A stretch of 64,000 nucleotides of DNA from Flavobacterium sp. HJ-32-4 (lineage in GTDB: Bacteria; Bacteroidota; Bacteroidia; Flavobacteriales; Flavobacteriaceae). The position numbers were made by a program, and so were the translations under genes. The notes beneath the pieces are model-generated. The model ran no database searches. It worked only from the letters and a program-made list of their open reading frames with translations, and was not told the origin of the DNA. Each line of letters opens with the position of its first letter. The first letter of the stretch is position 1. The stretch is taken from the NCBI RefSeq assembly GCF_022532105.1, contig NZ_CP092832.1:868001-932000 (forward strand), in the 5' to 3' direction. This document shows positions 51,070 through 60,054 of this stretch, piece by piece.

Positions 51070-52109
51070 CCTTTGTCGTTAAAGAGGTTTAGTCGGCGGA
51101 TCCACGCGGTTTTTTTCTCAAGAAGCAAAAGGTCAAGGCACAACAGGAAGACGCCGAACCCTAAGAACCACTGGAATTGCGAAGCGAAGTCGGTAAACTG
51201 TTGCGCTTCAAAATCCGATTTTTCAATGTTATCGAGTGTTTTCTTGACATATTCTACCACTTCCCGGGTGTTGTTCCCGTCCACATAGCCGCCTTTGGTC
51301 GCTTTGGCGATTTCCCGCAGCGATTCGTTGTTGCGCTTGGTGACAACGGTCTGTCCCTGCCGGTCTTCCTGGAACCGGACGCCGCCGTTTTCCCGAAGCG
51401 GGATGCGTCCTCCGGCCTCGGTTCCGACACCCACCGTGATGATTTTTACGCCGTTTTTGGTTGCCTCTTCGATGGCCTCATCCGAGTCTTCCCCATGGTC
51501 TTCCCCATCCGACACCATGATCACGAGTTTGCTCACGTCTTTGTCGGTGTCCTTGAAGATGTCGTTTGCTTTCTGCACCGCGTCCTGCAACGATGTACCC
51601 TGCGAGGACACCATGGTATAATCAAGGCTTTCGAGGTACATTTTCGCTACGCCGTAGTCCGTCGTAATCGGCAATACCTGGTAGGCGCTTCCGGCGTAGG
51701 CAACGATACCGATGCGATCGGCCGCCAGGTTGTTGATGATTTGCGAAACGATCTGCCGGGCTTTCTTCAGACGGCTCGGCGCCACATCCTCACACAACAT
51801 ACTTTTCGAAACGTCGACCGCGAACACGATGTCGATTCCCTGCCGTTTGACCGTTTCCGTCTTCATACCGATTTTCGGGTTGACGAGTCCAATAGCGATA
51901 CAGGCGAGTGCCAACACCAGTACGCCCATTTTCAGCGCACTTTTGAAGTCAGAGCGTTCGGGTGCCAGTTGGCGAAACAGGGACGCATCACCGAACTCGT
52001 GTTGCCGGCGTTTCTTCCAATACAAAGTATAAAGGAATAGCAGCACCAGCACCGGAACGGCGAGCAGCAACCACAAGTATTTCTTTTCATCCAATTCCCA
52101 CATAGCCAT
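51066..52109 (-). CDS. batB: BatB, VWA-domain membrane protein
   Basis: 347 residues. Two N-terminal membrane helices (about 12-28, 60-78), a von Willebrand A domain with the metal-site motif FAVDVSKSMLCEDVAPSRLK (DxSxS), GIVAYAGSAY and VIMVSDGEDHGED, then a C-terminal helix (about 315-335). Overlaps batA and batC by a few bases. The alternative start MWEL two codons in is equally possible. Confidence 0.94.
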   Translation of the reverse strand: MAMWELDEKKYLWLLLAVPVLVLLFLYTLYWKKRRQHEFGDASLFRQLAPERSDFKSALKMGVLVLALACIAIGLVNPKIGMKTETVKRQGIDIVFAVDVSKSMLCEDVAPSRLKKARQIVSQIINNLAADRIGIVAYAGSAYQVLPITTDYGVAKMYLESLDYTMVSSQGTSLQDAVQKANDIFKDTDKDVSKLVIMVSDGEDHGEDSDEAIEEATKNGVKIITVGVGTEAGGRIPLRENGGVRFQEDRQGQTVVTKRNNESLREIAKATKGGYVDGNNTREVVEYVKKTLDNIEKSDFEAQQFTDFASQFQWFLGFGVFLLCLDLLLLEKKTAWIRRLNLFNDKG

Positions 52110-53110
52110 CAGATAAAGCTCCGTAAGAGCGTTTTTCGAGCCACAATTTCAATCAGCAATAAGGCAAAAGCCGCAAGGGCAAACGGACGGAATTGCTCGT
52201 CATAATCATAGAATTTCAACTCCTGTATTTCCGAGGTCTCCAGCTTGTTGATTTCCTGGTAAATTTCCTCCAGACGGCTGTTGCTGGTGGCCCGGAAATA
52301 CTTCCCGCCGGTTTTTCGGGCGATGTCGCGCATCAGTTTCTCGTCGATTTCCACCTGCGCCATCCGGAAGATAAAGTTGCCCCGCGCGTCGATGGCCGCC
52401 GGTGTTTCTGCCGTTCCGTTGGTGCCGAGTCCGATCGTATACACCTTGATGCCGTATTCACGCGCAATGTCAGACGCATCTTCCGGCGTGATAAACCCGG
52501 TATTGTTGACACCGTCCGTCAGAAGGATGACAATCCGGCTCTTGGCCTTGCTGTCTTTTACACGGTTGACCGCCGTAGCGAGTCCCATTCCGATTGCGGT
52601 ACCGTCGTTAAGGGTCCGGTCGTAATTGGTTTTGGCCAGGGCGTCCAGCACAACGGCTTTGTCGCTTGTGACGGGAGTTCGGGTGTAGGCCTCTCCCGCA
52701 TACACCACCAATCCGATGCGGTCGTTCGGACGCTCGTTGATGAACTTGGCCGCGACTTTCTTTAATGATTCGATCCGGTTGGGCTTCAGGTCACGCGCCA
52801 GCATACTGGCCGAGATGTCCATCGAAATGACGATGTCGATGCCTTTCGTGGTTTTCGTTTTACTGCTCACATCCACAGTCCGCGGACGTGCCATCGCCGT
52901 GATCAATAAGGCAATGGCGACTATTCGGAAGGCGAAAAGGGTCCAGTTCAGCACTGACCACACGGTACCTTTGCCCGCGAAGCCCGAAAGCGACGGCATC
53001 CGTAACGTAGCCGACTGCCGACGGCGCTGCCAGATTTGCCAGGCCACGAGCGGCGGAATCGCCAACAGCAGCCAGAACAATTGCGGATACATGAAGGTTA
53101 CCTGTGTCAT
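52109..53110 (-). CDS. batA: BatA, VWA-domain membrane protein
   Basis: 333 residues. N-terminal membrane helices (about 9-24, 55-75), VWA domain with ISMDISASMLARDLKPNRIE (DxSxS), GLVVYAGEAYTRTPVT, and ILLTDGVNNTG, and a C-terminal helix (about 308-325). Paralogue of the following batB. Overlaps its upstream neighbour by 4 bases. Confidence 0.94.
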   Translation of the reverse strand: MTQVTFMYPQLFWLLLAIPPLVAWQIWQRRRQSATLRMPSLSGFAGKGTVWSVLNWTLFAFRIVAIALLITAMARPRTVDVSSKTKTTKGIDIVISMDISASMLARDLKPNRIESLKKVAAKFINERPNDRIGLVVYAGEAYTRTPVTSDKAVVLDALAKTNYDRTLNDGTAIGMGLATAVNRVKDSKAKSRIVILLTDGVNNTGFITPEDASDIAREYGIKVYTIGLGTNGTAETPAAIDARGNFIFRMAQVEIDEKLMRDIARKTGGKYFRATSNSRLEEIYQEINKLETSEIQELKFYDYDEQFRPFALAAFALLLIEIVARKTLLRSFI

Positions 53111-54747
53111 GACTTTGGAAGGACTTTGAGTTCGATTGATTTCATGACACGTTCGAAGATTTTCTTCCCGTATTCATCGCCTTCGCCATACTGTACGAAA
53201 ACCTGTTGCAAGCCGCCTTCCTGCGTAAAGAGGAACACTTCGTAACACAGTTTCGACTTCTTACCGGTCAGCGGATTTACATGGTCGAATGTGCCAAAGC
53301 CGTGGGTTCCATCTATACCGGATTTGGTGCTGAAGGCTTCTTTTTTGACTACGATATTCTGTGCTTTGCCGGCGGTTTGGAGGTAGGTAACCGTATTCTC
53401 GAGCACTTTGTCGGCATCAAACGTTACGGCCTGTTTCTCCTTCCGGGTAGAGACCACGATGGAGAACTCATCGAGCACACTTCCATAGGCAAAGGTCTGC
53501 ATTTCACGCAGCGTCGCCATTCCTTCTTTCGGCATCGTCTGCGCCAGGTCGAGCCGTTTCAGGATGCGGGGTGTTTCGATGTAAACCGGCGGATTGCCGT
53601 ATTCGCTCGACACCCATTCACCTTCCCATAATTCACGTGTAGGATGCCCCAGCACTTTGTCTTTTATGAACTCTGGTCCTTTTATGAACAAGAGTATAAT
53701 AAGCGACAGCATGAGGACGCCTACCGATGCGCCCACACCAATCAGGATGCGGCGTTGTTTTTTCTTTTTCAGGGCCCTTTCGCGCATCATCCTCGATAAC
53801 TCACTTTCCCCTTCCTCAATCACGGCAACCGGCACCGCTTTGTGGATCTGGAGGATGGTCTTCTCGATACGTTTCTTGTCGTCTTCGATTTCGAAGTCGA
53901 TGGGTTTTGATTTGGCAAATTTCACAAGATCCGCCTGGCGAAGTACTTTCTCCAGGTTTTCAAGCGTTTCCGGCGTCAGCTTCATGTTCTTCCGGCGCGC
54001 TTCACGGCGGAGGCTGTCGATGACTTCACTCGTGGTACTCTCCATTGCCGGGACGTTGATTTCCTCCTCGATATAGGTACGTGCGATATTGGTCAGCTCC
54101 GAATAGTAATCCTTCACCTCTCCTTTTTGCCATAACGCCTTTTGGTCGAGTTGTTGCAGCAGGGCAGTGGCTTTTTCGATCGGGGATTTATAAACCGCCT
54201 GTCCGAGTTTCGTCTTCTGTCGTTTTTTAATCAGGTAGTAAACGCCCACTCCGACGCCGCCCAATACAAGCAGCAGGGCAAGTGCCACGATGATCCAAAG
54301 CCAACGCCTCCAGTCAGAGGGCGCCTCGATGATCGGTTTGATGTCATACATCTTCTGTTGGAGGGTGTCGACCTTTACGCCTCCCACCTCGAGTCGCACG
54401 CTGTCGGAAAAGTACGGTTTGCCATTGATGGTGACCTTCAGCGGTGGGATGGTAAATTTCCCGCTGTCGAATTGGGTGAGGCCGTATTTGCGAACGAGGT
54501 CGTAATTGCCGCCTTTCCGGATGGTATCGGTTTTATAGTTACGGATGACTTCCAGTGGTCCGAAGGCCCGGCCGTGCGGGAACACCACTTTGGCCATCGT
54601 ATCGGCCGTGGCGGTAAGCGTCAGGTTGAACTGCGCGCCGATTTTATGGCGGGTGGTGTCGATATGCGTCGTGACCTTTTGGGCCGACAGGGTGCCAACC
54701 ATCAAAAGGGCCCATCCGGCCAGGATCGATTTCAATTTCGATGTCAT
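53107..54747 (-). CDS. BatD-like / DUF4381-type protein of the moxR operon
   Basis: 546 residues with signal sequence (MTSKLKSILAGWALLMVGTLSAQ), a beta-rich N-terminal domain (IGAQFNLTLTATADTMAKVV, YGLTQFDSGKFTIPPLKV), one membrane helix (LWIIVALALLLVLGGVGVGV, about 150-170), and a helical DUF4381-type cytoplasmic part (KGEVKDYYSELTNIARTYIEE, about 215-300). A second helix follows (RILIGVGASVGVLMLSLIIL, about 335-360). A final about 170-residue domain (about 375-546) is soluble. Between DUF58 and batA, a usual position in Bacteroidota Bat operons. Confidence 0.82.
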   Translation of the reverse strand: MTSKLKSILAGWALLMVGTLSAQKVTTHIDTTRHKIGAQFNLTLTATADTMAKVVFPHGRAFGPLEVIRNYKTDTIRKGGNYDLVRKYGLTQFDSGKFTIPPLKVTINGKPYFSDSVRLEVGGVKVDTLQQKMYDIKPIIEAPSDWRRWLWIIVALALLLVLGGVGVGVYYLIKKRQKTKLGQAVYKSPIEKATALLQQLDQKALWQKGEVKDYYSELTNIARTYIEEEINVPAMESTTSEVIDSLRREARRKNMKLTPETLENLEKVLRQADLVKFAKSKPIDFEIEDDKKRIEKTILQIHKAVPVAVIEEGESELSRMMRERALKKKKQRRILIGVGASVGVLMLSLIILLFIKGPEFIKDKVLGHPTRELWEGEWVSSEYGNPPVYIETPRILKRLDLAQTMPKEGMATLREMQTFAYGSVLDEFSIVVSTRKEKQAVTFDADKVLENTVTYLQTAGKAQNIVVKKEAFSTKSGIDGTHGFGTFDHVNPLTGKKSKLCYEVFLFTQEGGLQQVFVQYGEGDEYGKKIFERVMKSIELKVLPKS

Positions 54748-54751
54748 ATCG

Positions 54752-55618
54752 TTATCCCCTTGATTTGAAGTATCCTAATAACTTAGTCACGTAGCTTTCA
54801 TCCGTCCGGGCGCTGATGGTGCCGGCGCCGCATTTTTTGAAGATATCGGAAAAGTACGCCACTTTCGAGGCATAATACGCTTCGTATTTCATCCGCACCG
54901 ACCTCGATCCGGTCTGCACCAACTGGACGGCACCGGTTTCGGCGTCGACCATCGGCACGAGTCCCAGATTCGGGATTTTGGTTTCCCTCACGTCATAAAT
55001 GCGGATGCCGGTGATGTCATGGCGTTTGGCCGCGATTTTCAACGGTTGGTCATATGGTTCCGACAGGAAGTCAGAGATGATGAACGTGATGGCCTTTTTC
55101 TTCATGACGCCCGAAAGGAAGCGAATGGCCTGTCCGATATCCGTGCGATGGCTTTTAGGCTCGAACTCAATGAGTTCACGAATGATGCGCAACACGTGCG
55201 ATTTTCCTTTTTTAGGCGGAATATAGAGTTCGATTTGGTCGGAAAACAGGATGAGTCCGATTTTGTCATTGTTGTTCATCGCCGAGAACGCCAGCGTTGC
55301 CGCTATTTCGGTGATGGTGTCGCGTTTGAACTGGTTCTGCGTGCCGAAACTCTCCGATCCGCTGATGTCGACCACCAGCATCATCGTGAGTTCCCGTTCT
55401 TCCTCAAAAACCTTCACGAACGGTTCGTTATAGCGCGCGGTTACGTTCCAGTCGATGGCGCGCACGTCGTCGCCGAACTGGTATTGGCGCACCTCCGAGA
55501 ACGTCATACCACGGCCTTTGAACGACGTGTGGTATTCACCCGAGAAGATGTGATCACTCAGGCGACGGGTTTTGATCTCGATTTTGCGGACCTTCTTTAA
55601 AAGCTCTTTCGTATCCAT
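54752..55618 (-). CDS. DUF58 domain protein (VWA-like)
   Basis: 288 residues starting MDTKELLKKVRKIEIKTRRL, with the DUF58 signature FSGEYHTSFKGRGMTFSEVR, QYQFGDDVRAIDWNVTARYN and a VWA-like core LVVDISGSESFGT (DxSxS) and IGLILFSDQIE. It is cytoplasmic and without a membrane helix. Works with the adjacent MoxR AAA+ ATPase in all known layouts of this operon. Confidence 0.94.
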   Translation of the reverse strand: MDTKELLKKVRKIEIKTRRLSDHIFSGEYHTSFKGRGMTFSEVRQYQFGDDVRAIDWNVTARYNEPFVKVFEEERELTMMLVVDISGSESFGTQNQFKRDTITEIAATLAFSAMNNNDKIGLILFSDQIELYIPPKKGKSHVLRIIRELIEFEPKSHRTDIGQAIRFLSGVMKKKAITFIISDFLSEPYDQPLKIAAKRHDITGIRIYDVRETKIPNLGLVPMVDAETGAVQLVQTGSRSVRMKYEAYYASKVAYFSDIFKKCGAGTISARTDESYVTKLLGYFKSRG

Positions 55619-55625
55619 ATATGAG

Positions 55626-55712
55626 GTCGTTGCTGCGACTGCTTACTGCGACTGCGTGACTGCCTACTGCGACTGCCCACTGCCTACTAATTACTGCGAC
55701 TGCCTACTGATT
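55626..55712. repeat. CTGCGACTGCC-type simple repeat between moxR and DUF58
   Basis: Degenerate ACTGC / CTGCCTACTGCGACTG units, the reverse orientation of the CAGTCGCAGT repeats at 3627-3680 and 3765-3822. Sits inside an operon, so it would be transcribed. Confidence 0.7.
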
Positions 55713-56716
55713 TATGGTACTTCGACTTCGTTTACGATCTTGTTGATGATGTCTACCGACGTTACGTTTTCGGCTTCCGCTTCGTAGGTCACGCCGATAC
55801 GGTGGCGCAACACATCGTGCACGACCGCACGTACGTCTTCTGGTATGACGTAACCCCGACGTTTGATGAAGGCGTAGCACTTCGCCGCGGTTGCGAGGTT
55901 GATACTACCCCGTGGTGAAGCGCCGAAACCGATAAGTGGTTTGATTTTTTCGAGTTTGTATTTTTCAGGGAAACGGGTGGCGAAGATGATGTCGAGGATG
56001 TATTTCTCGATTTTTTCGTCCATATATACTTCCCGGACGGCTTCCTGTGCACGCAGGATTTGCTCAAGTGAAATCACCTGCTGTACTTTTTCGAAAGCGC
56101 CTTTCAGGTTTTGGCGGATCACCAGTCGCTCTTCGTCCATCTTCGGATAATCGATGACGACTTTCAACATGAAGCGGTCGACCTGGGCTTCCGGTAACGG
56201 ATAAGTACCTTCCTGCTCAATCGGGTTTTGGGTCGCGAGCACGAGGAAAGGCCTGTCGAGTTTAAACGACGTATCACCAATGGTCACCTGCTTTTCCTGC
56301 ATGGCTTCCAGTAGGGCCGACTGCACCTTTGCCGGTGCCCGGTTGATCTCATCCGCCAGTACGAAGTTGGCGAAGATGGGTCCTTTCTTGATCGAGAACT
56401 CGTTTTGTTTGATGTTGTAGATCATGGTTCCGACTACGTCAGCCGGAAGGAGGTCAGGCGTAAACTGTATACGGCTGAAGGAACCGTGTACGGCCTGTGA
56501 CAGGGTGTTGATCGCGAGGGTTTTGGCAAGTCCCGGAACGCCCTCCAGCAGGATGTGGCCTTGTCCGAGCAATCCGATCAAAAGGCGCTCGACCATTTGT
56601 TTCTGGCCGACGATCACCTTATTCATTTCCATGGTCAGCAAATCGATAAAGGCACTCTCCCTTTCGATTTTCTCATTGATTGCCCTAATGTCAGTAGAGG
56701 CAGTGACTTCTTCCAT
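55712..56716 (-). CDS. MoxR-type AAA+ ATPase
   Basis: 334 residues: Walker A GVPGLAKTLAINTL (about 58), Walker B FVLADEINRAPAK (about 118), sensor FLVLATQNPIEQEGTYPLPE and arginine-finger region EAQVDRFMLKVVIDYP. Family-specific GFGASPRGSINLATAAKCYA is present. MoxR ATPases act as chaperones for the VWA proteins of the same operon. First gene of the moxR-DUF58-bat operon. Confidence 0.96.
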   Translation of the reverse strand: MEEVTASTDIRAINEKIERESAFIDLLTMEMNKVIVGQKQMVERLLIGLLGQGHILLEGVPGLAKTLAINTLSQAVHGSFSRIQFTPDLLPADVVGTMIYNIKQNEFSIKKGPIFANFVLADEINRAPAKVQSALLEAMQEKQVTIGDTSFKLDRPFLVLATQNPIEQEGTYPLPEAQVDRFMLKVVIDYPKMDEERLVIRQNLKGAFEKVQQVISLEQILRAQEAVREVYMDEKIEKYILDIIFATRFPEKYKLEKIKPLIGFGASPRGSINLATAAKCYAFIKRRGYVIPEDVRAVVHDVLRHRIGVTYEAEAENVTSVDIINKIVNEVEVP

Positions 56717-56876
56717 AACTTCTTTCTTTATATATCCCGTTGCAATAGCGGTGCAAATTGTTTCTTTTTTCAGCAGGGCGAAGTTAAAGTAACGTTAAAA
56801 AAATCAGCCGCTCCCACCCCTTAAGGAGGAATTGTGAATTTGTTTTTATAATTTTAAGAACTTTAAAAAAAATACC

Positions 56877-57746
56877 TTGAAAACTGCGTTATCGCCCGTG
56901 ATTGCTGGTACGATGAACTGGGGAGCATGGGACAAAAAACTGGGTGCGCGGGAGATGGCGCACGTCATCAATGTCTGTCTCGAAAATGGCATTTCAACAT
57001 TTGATCATGCCGATATTTATGGAGGATATACTACAGAGAAGGATTTCGGCGTTGCGTTTGCCCAAAGTGGCCTCCAGCGCGAGCGAATCCAGATCGTGAC
57101 CAAGTGTGGGATCCAACATCTGTCGCCCAACCGGACCAACCGGATCAAACATTATAATTACGACCGCGACTACATCATCTGGTCGGTTGAAAACTCCCTC
57201 AAAAACCTGCAGACCGACTACGTCGACGTATTGTTGTTGCATCGCCCGAGTCCGTTGATGGTGGCCGATGAAATCGCAGAGGCGGTCGGGCAATTGAAGA
57301 AAGACGGTAAGATCCTTGAATTCGGACTTTCGAATTTCACCTCGTCCCAAACCGAACTCATCCGGCAAAAGACCGAGGTATCCTACAATCAAATTCAGTT
57401 TTCAGCTACGCAGCATGAAGCCATGCTTGACGGCAGCCTTGATTATATGCAGGTCAATGGCATCCGCCCGATGTCGTGGAATCCACTCGGGACCGTTTTT
57501 CGTGAGGACAACGCACAGACACGGCGACTCAAAAAACTGCTGGCCGGTTTGGTAGACAAATACCATTTTGGCTCCGATACGCTCTTGCTTGCCTGGATAC
57601 TGCAGCATCCGGCTGGGATTATCCCGATTGCCGGCACCGTGAATACGGCCCGGATACAATTGCTGATGAAAGCGACGGAATTGCAGTTAGACCGCGAAGA
57701 TTGGTTTGCCATCTGGGCGGAAAGTATGGGACACGATGTTCCGTAA
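56877..57746 (+). CDS. aldo/keto reductase (YdhF type)
   Basis: 289 residues starting at a TTG (56877, LKTALSPVIAGTMNWGAWDK). The family needs residues before the first ATG (56912), so a TTG start is likely. Conserved aldo/keto reductase features: NGISTFDHADIYGGYTTEKD (Asp and Tyr of the catalytic tetrad), VTKCGIQ (Lys), VDVLLLHRPSP (His), LEFGLSNFTSSQ and IIPIAGT.. for NADPH. Length fits. The SDR gene starts 5 bases after the stop. Substrate unknown. Confidence 0.9.
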   Translation: MKTALSPVIAGTMNWGAWDKKLGAREMAHVINVCLENGISTFDHADIYGGYTTEKDFGVAFAQSGLQRERIQIVTKCGIQHLSPNRTNRIKHYNYDRDYIIWSVENSLKNLQTDYVDVLLLHRPSPLMVADEIAEAVGQLKKDGKILEFGLSNFTSSQTELIRQKTEVSYNQIQFSATQHEAMLDGSLDYMQVNGIRPMSWNPLGTVFREDNAQTRRLKKLLAGLVDKYHFGSDTLLLAWILQHPAGIIPIAGTVNTARIQLLMKATELQLDREDWFAIWAESMGHDVP

Positions 57747-57750
57747 CGAT

Positions 57751-58503
57751 ATGAAAACAGCACTCATAACAGGCGCTACCAGCGGCATCGGGCGCGCTAC
57801 GGCCCAGCGTTTTGCCGAGCACGGCATCCGGCTGATTATATGCGGACGAAGGGAAGACCGCCTGTCAGAACTTCAGGCTGAATTGGGCGTGTTGACCGAT
57901 GTAACGACGCTTTCGTTTGATATCCGTGACAAGGCCGCCGTGTTCGAATCGGTGGCGTCGCTACCGGAAACCTTTTCCCAGATTGATATATTGGTCAACA
58001 ATGCGGGGAATGCCCACGGACTGGAACCGATCCAGGACGGCGATACCGATGATTGGGACGCGATGATCGACGGCAACGTAAAGGGACTTCTCTATATCTC
58101 CCGTGCCGTATTGCCGGGAATGGTGGCCCGCCGCTCAGGTCATGTCATCAACATCGGATCGATTTCGGGGAAAGAAGTATATGCGAACGGTACCGTATAT
58201 TGTGCTACCAAGTTTGCGGTCGATGCGTTAAACCGCGGCATGCGCCTAGATCTCAATGCAGTGGGAATTCGTGTCGGCGCCATCCATCCCGGGATGGTGG
58301 AAACCGAGTTTTCGGAAGTACGCTTTAAAGGCGATACCACCCGCGCCCAATCTGTCTACCAGGGGTTACAACCCTTGCGGCCGGAAGACATTGCCGACGT
58401 CATTCATTTTGTCGTCACCCGTCCGTACCATGTGAATATTGCGGATTTGCTCATATTGCCTACCGCACAGGCGTCGACCACGATGGTAAACCGACAGCCA
58501 TGA
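57751..58503 (+). CDS. SDR-family oxidoreductase (YdfG-like)
   Basis: 250 residues from the ATG at 57751: Rossmann motif ALITGATSGIGRATAQRFAE, ICGRREDRLSEL (NADP-type arginine), NNAGNAHGLEP, catalytic Ser in INIGSISGKEVY and YCATKFAVDAL (YxxxK). PGMVETEFSEVRFKGD matches serine/3-hydroxyacid dehydrogenases of the YdfG group. The stop overlaps the next start (ATGA). Confidence 0.93.
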   Translation: MKTALITGATSGIGRATAQRFAEHGIRLIICGRREDRLSELQAELGVLTDVTTLSFDIRDKAAVFESVASLPETFSQIDILVNNAGNAHGLEPIQDGDTDDWDAMIDGNVKGLLYISRAVLPGMVARRSGHVINIGSISGKEVYANGTVYCATKFAVDALNRGMRLDLNAVGIRVGAIHPGMVETEFSEVRFKGDTTRAQSVYQGLQPLRPEDIADVIHFVVTRPYHVNIADLLILPTAQASTTMVNRQP

Positions 58504-59642
58504 TCAACAAGCGCCTTCTTATCAAAAACCTACTGGCGCACAACGACGAGTCGAGTTTTTACGATAAGAAACGGCAATTGAACCTACACACCAAAGAGGG
58601 AAAGGCGAAGTTCCTCAAACACATTTGTGCGCTTTCCAATGCGAATCCGGCCAACAACTCGTATATAGTAGTCGGAGTAGAAGACCATGACAATGCCATT
58701 GTAGGCGACGACTTCTTCGATGACAGCCGCATCCAGAACCTGGTGAATGCGTTTTTGGAGCATCCGCCTAAAATACAATACGAGAACGTCCCGTTTCCCA
58801 ACCTGCCAAAAGACAAAGTCGTCGGACTGGTGACGATCCGACCGAAGAAAAACACCTCGTTTTTCCGCAAGGGCATCCACACCATTCCGATGGGGACGAT
58901 CTTCACCCGGATCGGCAGCAATTCAATTCCAGTGGAAGTAGCGCCGCCGAAGAATTTCCAGAATACCGAGACCGTCATCAGTATCGAGAACAATTCCCGT
59001 AACAGCATCGGCCACACGCTCGATGGCGTGATTGATTTTATGAACAACCGTCACCGGGATATGGCACCGCGCTATCGCGTTTTCAAAGAACTGTTCGTCA
59101 TCTGTTGGGCCGGCGTAGCCAAACGGGTCAAAGACAAAACCTATTTATCGCGCGTTGATATTGAACTCATCAACGAGCAGGTAAAGCTCTTTTATTCCGC
59201 CCTTGATGAGGTGTCGATCGAGTATGACGACGACCGCTTCGTGATTACGGAGTACGTACCGCTCGGACTTCACGACAAAACCAGCTACTATCCGCTGGAA
59301 CAGCAGGAGATCCGGTTTTTCGACAACGGCTATTACAAGATTGAAAGCCGCATGCTCTTCGAACCGCCCCAGTACAACCGGAAGATGCTGCACCACATCT
59401 ACAACGCCAACCTGTCGCTATTGGCGAAACTACAGAAGGGGACCACACTTTCAGAGGCGGAGAAGCGCGACATGGAGTTCGTGCCCTCCACCCTCATGAT
59501 CTGTTACCTCAATGGCTTTGAAGACGCCAAACAGAAACTGGTGGACGCCAAACCGCTGTTGAAAGCCTTTGACGATCCGACCGTGTACCTCGGCTTCAAA
59601 GAGTCGATGCGGATTTTGAGGAAGATGAAGTATGACCGGTGA
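58500..59642 (+). CDS. Schlafen/AlbA_2-type ATP-binding protein
   Basis: 380 residues. N-terminal AlbA_2 domain (about 10-165): RLLIKNLLAHNDESSFYDKK, LKHICALSNANPANNSYIVV, GVEDHDNAIVGDDFFDD, GLVTIRPKKNTSFFRKG. The C-terminal half (about 170-380) is a conserved flavobacterial region of unknown role (DGVIDFMNNRHRDMAPRYRV). AlbA_2 proteins can be nucleases or regulators; the function here is unknown. Translationally coupled to the SDR gene. Confidence 0.82.
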   Translation: MINKRLLIKNLLAHNDESSFYDKKRQLNLHTKEGKAKFLKHICALSNANPANNSYIVVGVEDHDNAIVGDDFFDDSRIQNLVNAFLEHPPKIQYENVPFPNLPKDKVVGLVTIRPKKNTSFFRKGIHTIPMGTIFTRIGSNSIPVEVAPPKNFQNTETVISIENNSRNSIGHTLDGVIDFMNNRHRDMAPRYRVFKELFVICWAGVAKRVKDKTYLSRVDIELINEQVKLFYSALDEVSIEYDDDRFVITEYVPLGLHDKTSYYPLEQQEIRFFDNGYYKIESRMLFEPPQYNRKMLHHIYNANLSLLAKLQKGTTLSEAEKRDMEFVPSTLMICYLNGFEDAKQKLVDAKPLLKAFDDPTVYLGFKESMRILRKMKYDR

Positions 59643-60044
59643 TTACTCTTCTTTTTTGAGGGTAATGATGACATCATCCTCGAATTTGTATTCCCCCTTT
59701 TTGTAAATGTCTTTGTTGGAAAGCAATACCGTGTAGGTATAGATCCCTTTCGGGATATTGAACACGCACTCCTTTCCATCGTTCTGCACCACGAGTTCTC
59801 GGGATACACTGTTTCCCTTGGCATCTTCGCCTTCCAGGGTAAAGGTGATTTTATCGGCAAGTTTGTTTTTGACACAAATGCTGGTTACGACCGATGCGTC
59901 GTTGACCTTTTTTGCTTTGGCGCTTTTCAGGATCGAAAAGCCACCGAGGATGAGTTCGCCCGCCTTTATGGCGGTTTCAGCAGTAGATTGCGGGTGGGCG
60001 TATAAAAAAGTAATTGTGGCGAGTAAGGAATAAAGTGTTTTCAT
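59643..60044 (-). CDS. secreted hypothetical protein
   Basis: 133 residues with a signal sequence (MKTLYSLLATITFLYAHPQS) and a single beta-sandwich-like domain (SICVKNKLADKITFTLEGED, ELVVQNDGKECVFNIPKGIY, TYTVLLSNKDIYKKGEYKFE). Family not recognised. It converges on, and directly abuts, the Schlafen-type gene. Confidence 0.7.
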   Translation of the reverse strand: MKTLYSLLATITFLYAHPQSTAETAIKAGELILGGFSILKSAKAKKVNDASVVTSICVKNKLADKITFTLEGEDAKGNSVSRELVVQNDGKECVFNIPKGIYTYTVLLSNKDIYKKGEYKFEDDVIITLKKEE

Positions 60045-60054
60045 GGCATTTATT

